From contig JAFTQL010000015.1 in NCBI GenBank assembly GCA_017462795.1, forward strand, positions 22,491-86,490: DNA of 64,000 bases, given 5' to 3'. How positions within the stretch are numbered: position 1 is the stretch's first letter; each line of letters starts with the position of its first letter. Origin of the DNA: Clostridia bacterium (GTDB lineage: Bacteria > Bacillota > Clostridia > Oscillospirales > CAG-272). The notes under the pieces are model-generated. The model was not told the DNA's origin. It saw only the letters and a list, made by a program, of their open reading frames with translations, and ran no database searches. Positions 51,813 to 59,629 of the stretch are shown here, one piece after another. The translations under genes were made by a program, and so were the position numbers.

Positions 51813-53111
51813 TTAATCCTGAACACCCAGATCCCAGAAGAGACGCGAGAGCACGTATTTGTCGCGTATATCCTTGGTTGCGGCAAAGGTCATTGGGAGA
51901 ATGGACGGGTCAATACCGATCTCGCTGACATCCTTAGGGGCTTCGATAACGTCAAGAATGCGGTCTATCTCTGCCTTTGAGGGGAGGGTGCTTATAAGCT
52001 CAAGTATCTTATCCCAGTTCTCGATAATGACCTCCAGCCTCTTTGCGTGAAGGGCGGTGTCATATTTGTGCTCCTTGGCTTCAAGGGCGATCATAGCCTC
52101 CGCTCCGCCGCCTATGAAGCTTCTCAGCTTCTCACTCCACTCCTGGAAATCAAAGCGAGCCGCATGGTCAAGCGCGCTCTCTCGGTCGGGTGTAACTGTT
52201 TTTATCTGCTCATATTTTTCTATAGCAAGCCTTGTGCCTATGGCGCACTGTATGCCGTGAAGGTCAATCGGAGTGCCGAAGGCGAGACCTCTCATATCCC
52301 ACACATGGGAATAGTAATGCTCAACGCCCGACGCGGGACGGGAGCAGCCTGCCATGCTCATGGCGATGCCTCCGATAACAAGTCCTTCAAATACAGCGAT
52401 GACCGCGTCTTCCTCTCTGCGAAGCAGCCCCTCGGCGTTGTCAACGCACTTTTTGAGCGCGGAAAGTATAAGCTCCGCTATGCGGGGGCAGTAGTATTCA
52501 CCAACCACCACCGAGGCGATGCGCCACTCGCAAACGGCAACGTATTTTGCCAGCATGTCGCCCAGACCTGCCTGCAAAAGACGCTTGGGGGCATTACGCA
52601 GAATATCCGTGTCCGCCATTATCACAGAGGCGCATTTTGAATTCATGGATACCTTCAGTCCCGCTATAGCCATTGAAGAGGTGGCGGAAGCATATCCGTC
52701 CATGGAAGGAGCCGTACCGAAAATGATGTAGGGCTTGTCGTTCCTGTCGGCGAGTATCTTTCCGATATCGTTGATAACTCCCGAGCCTACACCGAGAATA
52801 AGATCGCAATCCGGGTCATATCCGTCGGTTGCCGTATCTATGGCTTTATCGTCGGGTTCAAGATGCTCGTCAGGGAAGACAAAACGGGAGTAAGCGATGC
52901 CCGCGCTGTCAAGTATCTCGCAGACTCTTGCGCCCGCGGCTGCATATGTATTCACATCCGCCAGAACAAAAACGCGCTTTGCTCCGTACCGCGAGACGAC
53001 CTCGGGTATACGCAAGATAGCGCCCTTTTCCACGATAATATCGTCTACCGAAACAGAATGTTTTTTGCCGCATCCGCACTCAACGGACGCAAATTGGTTA
53101 AGTATTTCCAT
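51813..53111 (-). CDS. egsA: sn-Glycerol-1-phosphate dehydrogenase (EgsA/AraM family)
   Basis: 432 residues. Reduces dihydroxyacetone phosphate to glycerol-1-phosphate, using NAD(P)H and a metal. Seen are the nucleotide segment GVGSGVINDIGK, TAPSMDGYAS, GLGDMLAKY with the metal Asp, RPASGVEHYYSH and HGIQCAIG with metal His residues. In Bacillus the AraM enzyme feeds heptaprenylglyceryl phosphate synthesis; in archaea it sets lipid stereochemistry. Here it precedes nothing obviously lipid-related but follows rpe in the same direction. Confidence 0.92.
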   Translation of the reverse strand: MEILNQFASVECGCGKKHSVSVDDIIVEKGAILRIPEVVSRYGAKRVFVLADVNTYAAAGARVCEILDSAGIAYSRFVFPDEHLEPDDKAIDTATDGYDPDCDLILGVGSGVINDIGKILADRNDKPYIIFGTAPSMDGYASATSSMAIAGLKVSMNSKCASVIMADTDILRNAPKRLLQAGLGDMLAKYVAVCEWRIASVVVGEYYCPRIAELILSALKKCVDNAEGLLRREEDAVIAVFEGLVIGGIAMSMAGCSRPASGVEHYYSHVWDMRGLAFGTPIDLHGIQCAIGTRLAIEKYEQIKTVTPDRESALDHAARFDFQEWSEKLRSFIGGGAEAMIALEAKEHKYDTALHAKRLEVIIENWDKILELISTLPSKAEIDRILDVIEAPKDVSEIGIDPSILPMTFAATKDIRDKYVLSRLFWDLGVQD

Positions 53112-53135
53112 GATATATGTCCTTTTCTGTATTTT

Positions 53136-53819
53136 TCATTTTTGGGTATCCGCACCGAAGGGATATCTGTCACCCACCTTCATCATATCGGATATGACCT
53201 TTGCGGGATCGTCCGCCTTGAATATTGCCGAGCCCGCGACAATAACATTGGCGCCTGCGGCGGTCGCGTACTTGAGATTTTCAGCGGTGATGCCTCCGTC
53301 CACCTCAATGTCAGTATCAAGACCGTTGGCATTGGCGTATTCGCGGAGTATCCTTACCTTGTCTATGGTCTCGGGTATCATCTTCTGTCCGCCAAATCCG
53401 GGCTCAACGGTCATTACAAGTACCATGTCAAGCTCCGCCATCATGGGGAAGAGCACCTCAGGGGATGTGGCGGGCTTTATGGACACCGCCGCGCGGACTC
53501 CGTAGGACTTGATGAGCTTTACCACCTCCGCGGGGTCTTTACAGCTCTCGTAATGTATGGTAATGATATCAGCTCCCGCGTCCACGTAATCCTTTATGTA
53601 TCTCTGCGGCTCGGTTATCATGAGATGAACATCGAAAACGATGTCAGTCACCTTGCGCAGAGAGCTTATAACGGGGGGGCCGAAGCTGATATTGGGGACA
53701 AAAATACCGTCCATAACATCAAGATGAATGTACTCGGCTCCCGCCTTGTGTACCTTTTTTACGTCGTCGCCAAGCCTTGAAAAATCCGAGGCGAGGACGG
53801 AGGGAGAAATGATAAGCAT
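53136..53819 (-). CDS. rpe: Ribulose-phosphate 3-epimerase
   Basis: 227 residues. Interconverts ribulose-5-phosphate and xylulose-5-phosphate. Motifs: SPSVLASDFSRLGDDV, HLDVMDGIFVPNISFGP with metal His/Asp, DVHLMI, TVEPGFGGQKMIP, and VDGGITAEN with the second catalytic Asp. AAGGAAGG lies before the ATG at 53819. Next to egsA, 24 bases apart. Confidence 0.97.
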   Translation of the reverse strand: MLIISPSVLASDFSRLGDDVKKVHKAGAEYIHLDVMDGIFVPNISFGPPVISSLRKVTDIVFDVHLMITEPQRYIKDYVDAGADIITIHYESCKDPAEVVKLIKSYGVRAAVSIKPATSPEVLFPMMAELDMVLVMTVEPGFGGQKMIPETIDKVRILREYANANGLDTDIEVDGGITAENLKYATAAGANVIVAGSAIFKADDPAKVISDMMKVGDRYPFGADTQK

Positions 53820-53978
53820 GTGGTTTACCTTCCTTAAATTTTAGTTTGTACCGCTTTGGCAACAGAGTCTGTCACCGCATATCCTGTAATGAAAAAATAT
53901 GTACGGCGGCTGTGAAATGGAATTGCAAGATACCGGGATGTGGGGAGATGAGATATTCACGGCTGCCGTGCTGGATAT

Positions 53979-54424
53979 CTATTTTATGTACTCTGTACAC
54001 GCTTTTTCGAGCCCCGGAAAATCGTTGCATCTTTTTGATAAGATAGTGGAATCGCCGTCTTTTAATTTAATTTTATAAAGATTCGCTGCGTTCTTGCGTA
54101 TTCTTTCCTGTATGGATTTTATATATCTATATTCCGCAAGCAAAAGCGCCTTGTAATGTGGATCACTCTCTTTTCCGATGTCTACATAATTACGTTCTGT
54201 GATCGGAACGGGAAACATATTGTTAAGATTGATCACTGCATAATCTTTGACCTTTATAAAGTCGATACCTTCTTTCATAAGCTTATGCTTGTCTTTGAAG
54301 GATGAGAGCGGAGCAAATGCGCTCGTTTTTCTGAGACGATTTTTTATTATGAAACAGGTGAGGCGCTATAACCGTAAAGATAAGATATATAGTTCGCATT
54401 CACTTCATACAGTCTGATATTCTC
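53979..54424 (-). pseudogene. Decayed ToxN/AbiQ-type endoribonuclease toxin gene
   Basis: The frame from 54278 down (99 residues) is the C-terminal half of a type III toxin: EGIDFIKVKDYAVINLNNMF, then YKALLLAEYRYIKSIQERIR and the final NDFPGLEKACTEYI. The same frame stays open upstream to 54365 and adds FAPLSSFKDKHKLM, the family's conserved middle. The N-terminus lies in another frame (54424 to 54347: NIRLYEVNANYISYLYGY), so a frameshift and probably a deletion of about 25-30 codons have broken it. GGAGG is present at 54433-54437 but the expected start codon reads GCG. Probably no functional toxin is made. Confidence 0.78.
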
Positions 54425-54436
54425 CGCTTATACCTC

Positions 54437-54582
54437 CAAAACAGTGGGCTGCCTCACGAATTTGTGAGACAGCCCATTAACTTTCGCATTCTGAGCAGCG
54501 AAACACTCACTCGTAACTGTCTTGCAAGAACCAAGAGAAGTTCACATTGTAAGCTTCTCATTTTGGGCTGAGATACACCCAC
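54437..54582 (-). ncRNA. Candidate type III antitoxin RNA (ToxI-like) region with terminator
   Basis: From the promoter at 54589-54617 a transcript of about 145 bases runs to the hairpin TGGGCTGTCTCAC...GTGAGGCAGCCCA (54445-54476) with CTGTTTTGG after it. Promoter, structured RNA, terminator, then toxN is the type III order, where leaky termination sets toxin levels. Small hairpins occur (54483-54502, 54535-54559) but no clear tandem repeats of the kind ToxI usually has, so the antitoxin too may be degraded or of a different type. Confidence 0.5.
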
Positions 54583-54588
54583 ATTTAT

Positions 54589-54617
54589 ATTATATCCGTA
54601 AAAATCGATTTTGTCAA
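54589..54617 (-). promoter_or_regulatory. Promoter upstream of the type III remnant
   Basis: TTGACA (54612-54617), 17-base spacer, TATAAT (54589-54594) on the minus strand. It remains consensus although the toxin is broken. Confidence 0.78.
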
Positions 54618-54661
54618 TAGTTTTCTTATTTTTTACATTATTTACGATGAGTTGTCGGCTT

Positions 54662-55138
54662 TTACAACTTTTCAATAAGACAAACCGCATGCGCGGCTAT
54701 GCCGAGCTTTTCGCCCGAAAAGCCAAGCCCCTCTTCTGTCGTTGCTTTAACGCTTACGCAGTCCTTGTCGATGTCAAGGGCTCTTGCGATGTTGGCGCGC
54801 ATTTTGGGAATGTGGGGGGAGAGCTTGGGCGCTTGGGCGATGACCGTGGAGTCGATGTTGACTATCCTGTATCCCGCGCAGTATATGCGGGTGGCTACCT
54901 TTTTGAGAAGCACAAGGCTGTCTGCGCCCTCGTATTTTTTGTCGTTGTCGGGGAACAGCTTTCCTATATCGCCGAGAGCCGCCGCACCGAGAAGCGCGTC
55001 GGAAACAGCGTGGAGCAGTACGTCCGCGTCCGAGTGACCGAGAAGCCCCGTTTCATGTGGGATGTCCACTCCGCCAAGTATCAGCCTTCTGCCTTCCACC
55101 AGACGGTGAACATCATATCCGTGTCCGATCCTCATCAT
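54662..55138 (-). CDS. ispF: 2-C-methyl-D-erythritol 2,4-cyclodiphosphate synthase
   Basis: 158 residues. Fifth step of the MEP pathway to isoprenoids. Metal ligands in [10 protein letters not shown] (Asp, His) and [13 protein letters not shown] (His); [12 protein letters not shown] at the end is diagnostic. Overlaps the ispD stop by four bases; the adjacent ATG at 55135 is an alternative start. Confidence 0.97.
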   Translation of the reverse strand: MMRIGHGYDVHRLVEGRRLILGGVDIPHETGLLGHSDADVLLHAVSDALLGAAALGDIGKLFPDNDKKYEGADSLVLLKKVATRIYCAGYRIVNIDSTVIAQAPKLSPHIPKMRANIARALDIDKDCVSVKATTEEGLGFSGEKLGIAAHAVCLIEKL

Positions 55139-55926
55139 TCTTCGTCATCCTTATTATCAAGACTGCTCATAATGGCTATCTTTTCTCTGTCGCAGAGAAC
55201 TCCGTCGGCAACCGCCAGATCCTCGCGGGTGGTTATCTTAATGTTCTGCGCTCCGCACTCCACAAGTCGGATGGGATGTCCCACATTCTCCACAAGAGAG
55301 TTATCGTCCGTGGCACGATATCCCTTTTTGAGGGCGGTATATGCCGCGGCGCGATAGAGCTTGGTCCTGAATACCTGCGGTGTCTGCGCCATCCAGACTG
55401 TATCCCTGTCGGCAGTGGTGTCTATAAAGCCCTTTTTATCGGCGATCTTTACCGTATCGGTGGAGCGGTGAGCCGCTGTTGCCGCCTTGTATTTATACGC
55501 CGCGCGGCAGACAAGCTTTATCTGATCGGGCGTTGTCAGGCATCTCGCTCCGTCGGCGATAGCCACAAACTTTGATTTTGGGTTTATGGCGTCAAGTCCG
55601 CACAGCACCGAGTCCTGACGGGTATATCCGCCCTGAACGATGGCGGTGACCTTTGTAATATTATGCTCACGGCAAAGCTGCTCCCATGCGTTCATCTCAT
55701 TTATCTTTGCCACGAGAATTATCTCATGGATACAGTCCGCCTCCTCATAGGCTCTGAGTGTGTGTATAAGCAACGGCACACCGCGAAGAGAGGTCATCTG
55801 CTTGGTAACATCCCCTCCAAAGCGCTCCGACATGCCTGCGGCGGCAATAATGGCAGAGGTGAAATTCTTGGGGTGAGGCGTGCCCGAAACGGCGCGGAAT
55901 ATACCCACTATCTTTTTAATACACAA
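55135..55926 (-). CDS. ispD: 2-C-methyl-D-erythritol 4-phosphate cytidylyltransferase
   Basis: 263 residues. Third step of the MEP pathway. Glycosyltransferase-like start [20 protein letters not shown] (CTP site), [36 protein letters not shown] and the later TDDNSLVE. The reading begins at a TTG (55926) with AAGGAGG ten bases upstream; about 22 residues precede the domain, a modest extension. Coupled to ispF. Confidence 0.95.
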   Translation of the reverse strand: MCIKKIVGIFRAVSGTPHPKNFTSAIIAAAGMSERFGGDVTKQMTSLRGVPLLIHTLRAYEEADCIHEIILVAKINEMNAWEQLCREHNITKVTAIVQGGYTRQDSVLCGLDAINPKSKFVAIADGARCLTTPDQIKLVCRAAYKYKAATAAHRSTDTVKIADKKGFIDTTADRDTVWMAQTPQVFRTKLYRAAAYTALKKGYRATDDNSLVENVGHPIRLVECGAQNIKITTREDLAVADGVLCDREKIAIMSSLDNKDDEE

Positions 55927-55974
55927 GCGATCTTTCCTCCTTAAATTTATATATTATATCTGTCAGATGAATTT

Positions 55975-56421
55975 TCAGTTGCTCTTTTCAATGTCGGCAA
56001 GCATTGCCACACGGGTGACGTGGTTTCCGTTGTTGAGATATTCCGCTCCGAGAAATGCGTCAACAAGGTCAAGAGCCGTGCCTATACCGACCACACGCTC
56101 TCCAAAGCAGAGCATGTTGGCGTCGTTATGCTCTCTGGTGAGTCTCGCGGAGAATACATCCGAGCAGCAAGCGGCGCGGATGCCCTTGTGCTTGTTTGCC
56201 GCCATGGACATGCCTATGCCCGTACCGCAGATGAGGATTCCCAAAGCGCACTCGCCGTCAAGTATTTTTTTGCAGGCGGCGGAGGCATATACGGGATAGT
56301 GACAGCTGTCCGCCGAGTATGTTCCGACGTCAACGACCTCATGTCCCATCTCCTCAATGTGTTTTATGACCGCATCCTTGATGCCGAATCCTGCGTGATC
56401 GCAACCGATAACTATTTTCAT
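55975..56421 (-). CDS. rpiB: Ribose-5-phosphate isomerase B
   Basis: 148 residues. Interconverts ribose-5-phosphate and ribulose-5-phosphate. Motifs GCDHAGFGIKDAV, the catalytic-Cys segment LICGTGIGMSMAANK, and REHNDANMLCFGER. With rpe nearby, it supplies the non-oxidative pentose phosphate pathway and prs. Confidence 0.97.
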   Translation of the reverse strand: MKIVIGCDHAGFGIKDAVIKHIEEMGHEVVDVGTYSADSCHYPVYASAACKKILDGECALGILICGTGIGMSMAANKHKGIRAACCSDVFSARLTREHNDANMLCFGERVVGIGTALDLVDAFLGAEYLNNGNHVTRVAMLADIEKSN

Positions 56422-56434
56422 TGTATTTCCTCTT

Positions 56435-57133
56435 TTAATTTTTATTCTTGTTCATAAGCTCTCTCTCAGCCTGAGAGGGACGCAGATAATTTACCTTCAG
56501 CTCGGAGTCGCTTACAGCGTTTCCGCTGAGAAATTCCTTATGCGCCACTGCCGCCACCGAGTATGCAGACTGATATCTCAGCCTCTCGGGGGTATCTGCT
56601 ACAGCCGTCTTTTTAAGCCCTTCCTTGGTTATGTCGTAGCCGTCTCCGCAAAGCATTACTGTCTCACCCACGTATGTGCAAAGGATATCGTCAAGCTCGC
56701 TGATAGCTATGGCACTGTCGGGCATAAGCCTTGTGAGCGTCTTGCCATCGGAGCGGAAGAGCGCGGTGTATACCTGAGAGCGGCGGGCGTTCATAACGGG
56801 GCAGATAAGTCCGCCAAAGCCCGACAGATTGTAAGCCAGCGCCTCAAGGGTGGATACGCCGACACAGGGCTTGTTCATTCCGAAGGCAAGTCCCTTGACG
56901 GTCGCCGCGCCGATGCGCACTCCCGTAAATGATCCGGGACCCGATGAGACTGCGAAAAGGTCTATGTCCCTTGCTGTCAGCGAGAAATGCCCGAGAAGCG
57001 ACTCTACCATGGGGAGCAGAGTCTCGCTGTGAGTGTTTCCGTTGTTCACGGTGTATTCCGCAAGCAGTCGCTCGTCCTCGCAAAGGGCGACGGCGGCAAC
57101 TGTCGCGGAGCTGTCCAAAGCCAATATCTTCAT
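56435..57133 (-). CDS. tsaB: tRNA threonylcarbamoyladenosine biosynthesis protein TsaB
   Basis: 232 residues of the ASKHA fold: ILALDSSATVAAVALCEDER, then NTHSETLLPMVESLL, and AVSSGPGSFTGVRIGAATVKGL. Scaffold for TsaD in making t6A on tRNA. Adjacent to tsaE, its partner. Confidence 0.96.
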   Translation of the reverse strand: MKILALDSSATVAAVALCEDERLLAEYTVNNGNTHSETLLPMVESLLGHFSLTARDIDLFAVSSGPGSFTGVRIGAATVKGLAFGMNKPCVGVSTLEALAYNLSGFGGLICPVMNARRSQVYTALFRSDGKTLTRLMPDSAIAISELDDILCTYVGETVMLCGDGYDITKEGLKKTAVADTPERLRYQSAYSVAAVAHKEFLSGNAVSDSELKVNYLRPSQAERELMNKNKN

Positions 57134-57150
57134 TTTGTGTTTGTCTCCGT

Positions 57151-57606
57151 TTAAATTCCCACGCCTACTATCTCAATACGCCTTGAGTCGGTATTGAGGG
57201 CGTTATCCTTGATTATCTCCACGCGGATATAAGCCTCGGGAAGAGCGTACTCAATATTTTCGCTCCACTCGGTAAGACAGATGCCGTTTCTGTCGGCGTA
57301 GTCGTAAAAGCCGATGGAATAAAGCTCGTCCTCGTCCTCTATCCTGTACATGTCAAAGTGAAAGACCGAGCATGGAGTGCCCTTGTATTCGTTGACAAGG
57401 GCAAAGGTGGGGGATTTCACTCTCGCGGTGGGAGCGATAACCCTTGTAAATCCTCTTACAAAGGCGGTCTTTCCCACCCCCAGGTCGCCGAAAAGGGCGA
57501 CGAAGCGGGGGAGGGAAGCGTCTGTCAGAATATTGCGCGCCAGCTCCTCGCCGACAGCCTCGTTGGTGTCGGCTGAAAGAGACGCGCGTATATCGGGAAG
57601 AGTCAT
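57151..57606 (-). CDS. tsaE: tRNA threonylcarbamoyladenosine biosynthesis ATPase TsaE
   Basis: 151 residues. Walker A GDLGVGKTAFVRG (about 40-52), SPTFALVNEY, and the FHFDMYRIED and LTEWSENI segments are the TsaE hallmarks. ATPase of the t6A complex. Seventeen bases before tsaB. Confidence 0.97.
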   Translation of the reverse strand: MTLPDIRASLSADTNEAVGEELARNILTDASLPRFVALFGDLGVGKTAFVRGFTRVIAPTARVKSPTFALVNEYKGTPCSVFHFDMYRIEDEDELYSIGFYDYADRNGICLTEWSENIEYALPEAYIRVEIIKDNALNTDSRRIEIVGVGI

Positions 57607-57607
57607 A

Positions 57608-59281
57608 TCAGAACAGTCCCGTAATGTTTCCGTCGTTGTCCACGTCGATGGACACTGCCGCGGGCTTCTTGGGAAGACCGGGCATGGTCATGATAGCGCC
57701 TGTCAGCACTACGATAAACTCAGCTCCCGCGGAGAGCTTGATCTCCCTTACGGTGAGTGTGAAGCCCGTGGGTCTGCCAAGCTTTGCCGCATCGTCGGAC
57801 AGAGAATACTGTGTCTTTGCCACGCAGATGGGGAATGTGGAATACTTGGGATCAAGAGCCTCGATCTCGGCGAGAGTCTTGAGGGCGGAAGCGTCATATT
57901 TAACATCAGCCGCGCCGTATATCTTGGTTGCCACGGCGGATATCTTTTCCTTTATGGACATATCGGATTCGTACATGAAGTGGAAATCCTTAGGTCTCTC
58001 GCAAGCCTCAATTACCTTTTCGGCAAGCTCCATTCCGCCTTCGCCGCCCTTAGCGAATACATCGGACAGAGCGAAGTCAGCTCCCTTGGAAATACAGATC
58101 TGACGGATGTAGTCAAGCTCTGCGTCTGTATCGGTTCCGAAACGGTTGATAGCCACGACGACGGGCAGACCGAACTTGCGCAGGTTGTCTATGTGAGCCT
58201 CAAGGTTGACAGCGCCCACCTTAAGCGCGTCAAGGTTCTCCTCGGCAAGCGCGGGCTTTGCCACACCGCCGTTGTATTTGAGGGCGCGCACCGTAGCAAC
58301 GAGGACTACGGCGTCGGGTACAAGTCCCGCCTTGCGGCACTTGATGTCAAGGAACTTCTCAGCTCCGAGGTCAGCGCCAAAGCCCGCCTCTGTGATGGCG
58401 TAATCGGCGAGCTTGAGAGCAAGCTTTGTGGCTCTTACCGAGTTGCAGCCGTGGGCGATATTGGCGAAAGGACCGCCGTGGATGAGGGCGGGAGTGTTTT
58501 CAAGTGTCTGAACAAGGTTGGGCTTGATGGCGTCCTTGAGGAGCGCGGTCATAGAGCCCTGGGCGTTGAGGTCGCGGCAAAATACAGGCTTGCCGTCATA
58601 TGTGTAGGCAACCAGAATATTGCCAAGACGGGTCTTGAGGTCGTCAAGAGACTCCGCAAGACAGAGAATAGCCATGATCTCACTGGCAACGGTTATCATA
58701 AAGTGATCCTGTCTCGGAATGCCGTCAACGCGGCTGCCAAGACCAACTGTTATGTTGCGCAGAGCGCGGTCGTTGGTGTCGGTGACACGGGTGAAAACTA
58801 TTCTTCTCTGATCGATACCCAGCTCGTTGCCCTGCTGGAGATGGTTGTCTATCATAGCGCAAAGCAGATTGTTTGCCGCGGTGATGGCGTGGAAGTCACC
58901 TGTAAAGTGGAGGTTGATGTCCTCCATTGGAACTACCTGTGCGTATCCTCCGCCCGCAGCTCCGCCCTTAACTCCGAAAACAGGTCCGAGAGAGGGCTCG
59001 CGAAGAGCGATTATCGCGTTTTTGCCCAGTCTGTTCATAGCCATGCCGAGACCCACGGTCGTGGTGGTCTTACCCTCGCCAGCGGGGGTGGGGTTGATGG
59101 CGGTCACAAGAATGAGCTTTCCGTTGGGACGATCCTCTGTCCTCTTGAGAAAAGCGTCGTTGATCTTAGCCTTGTACTTACCGTAAAGCTCCAGCTCATC
59201 ATCGGTGATACCCAGCTTGTCTGCGATTTCAGTAATTGGAAGCATCACGGCTTCCTTAGCGATTTCAATATCGGTCTTCAT
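57608..59281 (-). CDS. fhs: Formate--tetrahydrofolate ligase
   Basis: 557 residues, full length. Joins formate to THF with ATP, feeding one-carbon metabolism; central in acetogens but widespread in Clostridia. ATP loop [53 protein letters not shown]-type C-terminal segments ([10 protein letters not shown]). One base from the tsaE start, so tsaE, tsaB and others may be cotranscribed from its promoter. RBS AAAAGGAG. Confidence 0.98.
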   Translation of the reverse strand: MKTDIEIAKEAVMLPITEIADKLGITDDELELYGKYKAKINDAFLKRTEDRPNGKLILVTAINPTPAGEGKTTTTVGLGMAMNRLGKNAIIALREPSLGPVFGVKGGAAGGGYAQVVPMEDINLHFTGDFHAITAANNLLCAMIDNHLQQGNELGIDQRRIVFTRVTDTNDRALRNITVGLGSRVDGIPRQDHFMITVASEIMAILCLAESLDDLKTRLGNILVAYTYDGKPVFCRDLNAQGSMTALLKDAIKPNLVQTLENTPALIHGGPFANIAHGCNSVRATKLALKLADYAITEAGFGADLGAEKFLDIKCRKAGLVPDAVVLVATVRALKYNGGVAKPALAEENLDALKVGAVNLEAHIDNLRKFGLPVVVAINRFGTDTDAELDYIRQICISKGADFALSDVFAKGGEGGMELAEKVIEACERPKDFHFMYESDMSIKEKISAVATKIYGAADVKYDASALKTLAEIEALDPKYSTFPICVAKTQYSLSDDAAKLGRPTGFTLTVREIKLSAGAEFIVVLTGAIMTMPGLPKKPAAVSIDVDNDGNITGLF

Positions 59282-59322
59282 GCGCGAAACTCCTTTTGAT
59301 CGAAAATTTTATTACAAATAAT

Positions 59323-59351
59323 AGTATAACATAAAAAGCGTCCGATGTAAA
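59323..59351 (-). promoter_or_regulatory. Promoter of fhs
   Basis: TTTACA (59346-59351), 17-base spacer, TATACT (59323-59328), TGT before the -10. Confidence 0.75.
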
Positions 59352-59473
59352 TAGAAATATTAAAAAAATCGACGGATTTATGGTGAATTAATTACGTGTT
59401 GATCATGATTTACAGTTGGTCTGTCATCTTGTTTCATATAAAATTCACACCTTATTTTTATTGTTATGCTTTT

Positions 59474-59513
59474 GGGCTGATTCTGTTTTTGGTTTTCAGG
59501 ACAGCCCTTTTTT
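59474..59513 (+). terminator. Orphan plus-strand terminator
   Basis: GGGCTG (59474-59479) pairs with CAGCCC (59502-59507), followed by TTTTTTG. The nearest genes on both sides are on the minus strand, so it may be a relic. The rest of 59352-59629 is AT-rich with no gene. Confidence 0.6.
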
Positions 59514-59629
59514 GTGTCATTTGTGACCTTAATAGATGATATCATGATATTACTTTTACCAAGCTGTTTGCGGTATCGCTTACAGTAGATTTTTCTCTGC
59601 GGAATCGCAATATACCCTGTAATATAGCC

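Noticed and set aside
54454-54690. 78-codon minus-strand frame across the type III promoter
   Set aside because: It overlaps the ispF 3' end, a consensus promoter and the structured RNA; no ribosome site.
57377-59299. 640-codon plus-strand open frame
   Set aside because: Complete overlap with fhs on the other strand, whose family assignment is certain; long antisense frames arise from its codon bias.
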